DNA from: an uncultured Ignavibacteria bacterium
GTDB taxonomy: Bacteria; Bacteroidota; Ignavibacteria; Kapaibacteriales; UBA2268
DNA: 44,582 nucleotides
NCBI GenBank assembly: GCA_903862655.1
Contig: CAIOZA010000126.1
Span: forward strand, 1 to 44,582
Direction of reading: 5' to 3'
In this document: positions 41,738-44,582 of the stretch, one piece after another
Numbering within the stretch: position 1 is the stretch's first letter
How the letters are laid out: every line of letters begins with the position of its first letter
Translations under genes and position numbers: made by a program
The notes under the pieces: model-generated
The model's input: only the letters and a program-made list of their open reading frames with translations
What the model was told of the DNA's origin: nothing
The model's database searches: none

Positions 41738-43123
41738 ATGATTAAATCTTTATTCTTAGTATTAATAATATTAATAATTACAATTAATATTTCATTTTCC
41801 TACTCAGATCGATGGATTTGGGTCGATAATGTTATTATTCGTAATGAGGGTGGATGGGAGCGGGATTTAAATTATAAGAAAATATCCTGTGCTGATTCAA
41901 TGAATTGCATTGCTGTAGGTAATCTAGATCCTTTTCAGCCATGCCCCATCAATCGAATTACTAGTGACGGTGGTAAAACTTGGTTTACTACTTATGCTGA
42001 TACTGCTTTCTTCCATGGTGCACCTCGTCCTGCTGTGTTTAAATCAGTTTCTTATCCTGATACTAATTTATGTATCATTGTTGGTGATTCTAATTATGTT
42101 TGGCGTTCTATAGACAGATGCCATACATGGACCAAATCGAGGATTAATGCAATTTATTTACCTAATCAAGATAATAATTTTGATGTTAAAATGTATAATA
42201 CTCGTTATGGATGCATAAGAACCCTTCATGAAGTATTTTCAACTACTGATGGTGGAGAAAATTGGATAAAAGTTGATAGGAATATTCCTGATTCAATAAA
42301 GCCTTCGTCACTTTACGATATCTGTGTTCCTGAAGAAAATGTTATAATTGTCTTAGGATTACGTGAGGATTTATTATACTATTTTCTTTATACCTATGAT
42401 GGAGGCCAAACATGGAATTACTTTAATAATCCTGGGATTTGGTTAACCAAAATATACTTTATAAATAGATTAAACGGTTGGGCTACCGGTTTTACTCAAT
42501 ATGCTAATTCGATTTATAACCATATAATTGTTCACACAACAGATGGTGGTGCTACATGGGAGAAACAGCTGGATTCATTGGTTAACCCCAAAGGTATAAT
42601 ATACTTAAAAAGAATATACATGGACAATGCTGGTGAGTATGGTGTTGCTCTATCCGAACAAGATATTTTATGGAAAACATCAAATGGTGGAAACAAATGG
42701 TCAATTGATACGAGTTGTAATTTCTATAATTTGAATAACAATTCATGGTTAATTGACATAGCTTTCCTTTCTCATTCTAGTTTTTATGCTTTAAGTAGCA
42801 ACAGATTTATTTACAAATATTTTGATATAAATACAGATGTTGGGTCTAACCAGTTAAAAGAGGATAATTCTAATATTGAAATTTACCCTAATCCCTGTAT
42901 TTCAGGTAATAAACTTAGTATTAAATTATTTTCAGACATTCCTGATATATACTCATTATCTATATTTAATTCTTTGGGTCAGAAGATTGAAACTGATTAC
43001 AATACTCAATTTGTGTCAAATTTTACCTTGGAATTTGAAACAACAGGGTTGTCCATTGGAATTTATTTTCTGTCGGTAAAGTCAAAAGGCAGAAGTATAA
43101 TGAAACCTTTTATTATTGAGTAA
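41738..43123 (+). CDS. Secreted BNR/Ycf48-like propeller protein with T9SS sorting domain
   Basis: 461 residues from the ATG at 41738, which opens directly into a signal peptide (MIKSLFLVLIILIITINISF); a longer frame from a TTG at 41675 is unlikely. At least five sialidase/Asp-box-type repeats are seen: TSDGGKTWF, STTDGGENWIKV, TYDGGQTWNYF, TTDGGATWEKQL, TSNGGNKWSI. They form a Ycf48/sortilin-like beta-propeller. The end is a T9SS sorting domain (IEIYPNPCISGNKLSI to IMKPFIIE). Function of such surface propellers is unknown. A terminator follows. Confidence 0.85.
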   Translation: MIKSLFLVLIILIITINISFSYSDRWIWVDNVIIRNEGGWERDLNYKKISCADSMNCIAVGNLDPFQPCPINRITSDGGKTWFTTYADTAFFHGAPRPAVFKSVSYPDTNLCIIVGDSNYVWRSIDRCHTWTKSRINAIYLPNQDNNFDVKMYNTRYGCIRTLHEVFSTTDGGENWIKVDRNIPDSIKPSSLYDICVPEENVIIVLGLREDLLYYFLYTYDGGQTWNYFNNPGIWLTKIYFINRLNGWATGFTQYANSIYNHIIVHTTDGGATWEKQLDSLVNPKGIIYLKRIYMDNAGEYGVALSEQDILWKTSNGGNKWSIDTSCNFYNLNNNSWLIDIAFLSHSSFYALSSNRFIYKYFDINTDVGSNQLKEDNSNIEIYPNPCISGNKLSIKLFSDIPDIYSLSIFNSLGQKIETDYNTQFVSNFTLEFETTGLSIGIYFLSVKSKGRSIMKPFIIE

Positions 43124-43143
43124 TTTAGTTTACATATTAACAT

Positions 43144-43182
43144 ACATCCGGGAAGTTCCTAAACTTTCCGGATGTTTTTTTT
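43144..43182 (+). terminator. Rho-independent terminator after propeller gene
   Basis: ACATCCGG pairs with CCGGATGT, extended by GAAG/CTTT with a G-T pair, followed by eight T. Confidence 0.85.
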
Positions 43183-43301
43183 CCAATTTAGTGTCGGCTA
43201 TTGTTCAATAAAATCATTTTGCATTTCTTTAATTCCTCTTTTTTGCTTAATTTGTATAAATCTTAAAGTAAAATCTTCAAGATTGATTAGCTTTCAATAC
43301 G

Positions 43302-43326
43302 CACCGCTTTTGGCGGGTTTTTTATG
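43302..43326 (+). promoter_or_regulatory. Short hairpin with T tract upstream of carA
   Basis: CCGC and GCGG pair around TTTTG, followed by GTTTTTTTAT, 72 nt before the carA start. It could be a weak terminator or an attenuator in the carA leader. The stem is short, so confidence is low. Confidence 0.3.
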
Positions 43327-43397
43327 CTCTTGATTACTAAATATCAATACCAAAACTGAAATTAAATTCTGAATTTTTTTAATAAACACAGGTTCAA

Positions 43398-44516
43398 ATG
43401 CAGAACTTGAATCACAATCAAAGAGCCCTCATAACACTTGAGAACGGCTATTACGACTTCGGATATACATTTTCGGGCAGCGGCACTATTTTCGGGGAAT
43501 TTGTTTTTGTTACCGCTATGACCGGATACGAAGAAATCCTTACAGACCCTTCCTACAAAGGACAAATAATCGTTTTTACCTATCCTCTAATGGGAAATTA
43601 TGGAATTACTCAAACAGATGTTCAGTCGATGAACATTCATGCTGAAGCCTGCATAATTCGAGAGAACTCAGCAATCCCAAGCAGTTTCAGGTCAAAAGGC
43701 AGTTTGTCCCAATTCCTGTCTGGAGAAAACAAAATCGGTATCGAAGGCATTGATACACGTGCTCTTACCCGCCAGATTAGAACAATCGGAGCGATGAAGG
43801 GTGGAATTACAACCGAAACTCTGGATCAGGACGAATTCTTAAAGCAGGTCAATCTTGCCAGTTCAATTTCTGATATAAATCTCTATAAGCAGGTTATCTC
43901 CAATAAAGTCCAAACTTATGAAGGAACTCCGGATAATAATCTAAAGCTATTGGCAATAGATTTCGGCATCAAATCAAATATAATCTCCGATCTTCAAAAG
44001 AAGTTTAATAAAATCTATCTCGTTCCTTTCGATGATAATTTTGAAACGCACATAGCCGGAATCGAATATGATGGGGTCTTTCTTTCCAACGGACCCGGCG
44101 ATCCAAGAATCGTTGAAAAAATAGATAAGTATTTAATAAACTATGCCAATAATAAAGTTCCAATTATTGGCATTTGTTTTGGTATCCAGCTTATCGGCAG
44201 ATCATTCGGACTTGACATTGTTAAACTTCCGTTTGGCCACCATGGAGCAAATCATCCGATTCAATATACGGACACCGGACGAGTTTATATCTCTTCGCAA
44301 AATCACAATTATGCAATATCTAATGATAGCCTTGATAATTCCGGAGACTGGGAGCTTAGCTGGAAGCATCTTTATGACGGCACTGTGAGCGGCATAAGGC
44401 ATAAATATTTGCCGATTAACGCTGTTCAGTTTCATCCGGAGGCTTCACCCGGTCCCAATGATGCCAATGATCTGGTATTTACTGAATTTTTTGAAACAGT
44501 CAACAGAAACAAATAA
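43398..44516 (+). CDS. carA: Carbamoyl-phosphate synthase small (glutaminase) subunit
   Basis: 372 residues, full length. N-terminal CPSase small domain (ALITLENGYYDFGYTF, GEFVFVTAMTGYEEILTDPS, QIIVFTYPLMGNYG) and class I glutamine amidotransferase domain with nucleophile Cys in IIGICFGIQLIG and the catalytic HxE in QFHPEASPGP. It hydrolyses glutamine and channels ammonia to the CarB subunit to make carbamoyl phosphate for pyrimidine and arginine synthesis. ATG follows AGG weakly. Its stop overlaps the carB start (TAATG), the usual coupled pair. Confidence 0.96.
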   Translation: MQNLNHNQRALITLENGYYDFGYTFSGSGTIFGEFVFVTAMTGYEEILTDPSYKGQIIVFTYPLMGNYGITQTDVQSMNIHAEACIIRENSAIPSSFRSKGSLSQFLSGENKIGIEGIDTRALTRQIRTIGAMKGGITTETLDQDEFLKQVNLASSISDINLYKQVISNKVQTYEGTPDNNLKLLAIDFGIKSNIISDLQKKFNKIYLVPFDDNFETHIAGIEYDGVFLSNGPGDPRIVEKIDKYLINYANNKVPIIGICFGIQLIGRSFGLDIVKLPFGHHGANHPIQYTDTGRVYISSQNHNYAISNDSLDNSGDWELSWKHLYDGTVSGIRHKYLPINAVQFHPEASPGPNDANDLVFTEFFETVNRNK

Positions 44517-44582
44517 TGCCCCAAAGAACAGATATAAACAGAATTCTTGTAATCGGTGCCGGTCCTATCGTTATCGGTCAGG
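44516..44582 (+). CDS. carB: Carbamoyl-phosphate synthase large subunit, 5' fragment
   Basis: The ATG at 44516 overlaps the carA stop by one base. The 22 codons in the window code MPQRTDINRILVIGAGPIVI followed by GQ, which is the N-terminal Rossmann-like start of CarB (ILVIGxGPIVIGQ). The gene runs off the right edge. Confidence 0.93.
   Translation, partial: MPQRTDINRILVIGAGPIVIGQ

Overview
The window looks like a chromosomal piece of an AT-rich, Gram-negative, anaerobic or facultative bacterium of the Bacteroidota/Chlorobiota side, most like Ignavibacteria or Kapabacteria. The reasons are type IX secretion (T9SS) C-terminal sorting domains on four intact secreted proteins and one fragment, Bacteroidota-style lipoproteins, and an unusually heavy load of c-type cytochromes. 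I count about 47 haem-attachment motifs in six genes. No tRNA, rRNA, CRISPR array, prophage or intact insertion sequence was seen.

Layout. 1-4500: a truncated dihaem Tll0287-like cytochrome gene, a small retropepsin-like protease, a T9SS cargo protein, a broken small gene pair of the DUF2283 neighbourhood type, an orphan copy of a T9SS sorting domain, and an SRPBCC protein. 4527-20506: a block of about 16 kb entirely on the minus strand. In transcription order it holds a histidine kinase and response regulator, an NHL-propeller protein, a 12-haem cytochrome, a decayed partial copy of it, a tetrahaem cytochrome, an NHL lipoprotein, a 5-haem lipoprotein, a predicted outer-membrane barrel, an 11-haem cytochrome fused to an OmpA domain, and the haem lyase CcmF. 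20866-25755: a T9SS 5'-nucleotidase, a TlpA-like thiol protein with an SDR dehydrogenase, a small lipoprotein and a YgbA-family protein. 26152-29533: a three-gene quinone-linked electron-transfer complex (HybA-like ferredoxin, HybB/NrfD-like membrane protein, 13-haem cytochrome). 29556-36985: a small inverted-repeat element, a Cys-rich lipoprotein, acyl-CoA dehydrogenase, PrsW-like protease, a small barrel protein, a divergent membrane Fe-S oxidoreductase of the ETF:menaquinone-reductase type, a T9SS protein and a TlpA-like protein. 37127-44582: a GNAT acetyltransferase with a large multi-PAS hybrid kinase, a T9SS propeller protein, carA and the start of carB.

How it may work together (inference): acyl-CoA dehydrogenase and the ETF-linked Fe-S protein could feed electrons into menaquinone. 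The HybA/HybB/13-haem complex could exchange electrons between quinone and periplasmic cytochromes. The peptidoglycan-anchored 11-haem OmpA fusion and the barrel could carry them across the outer membrane, and the tetrahaem protein, which has the heme and histidine layout I associate with OmcE-type cytochrome filaments, could carry them outside. CcmF would attach the haems. This candidate extracellular electron-transfer locus is the most interesting content of the window.
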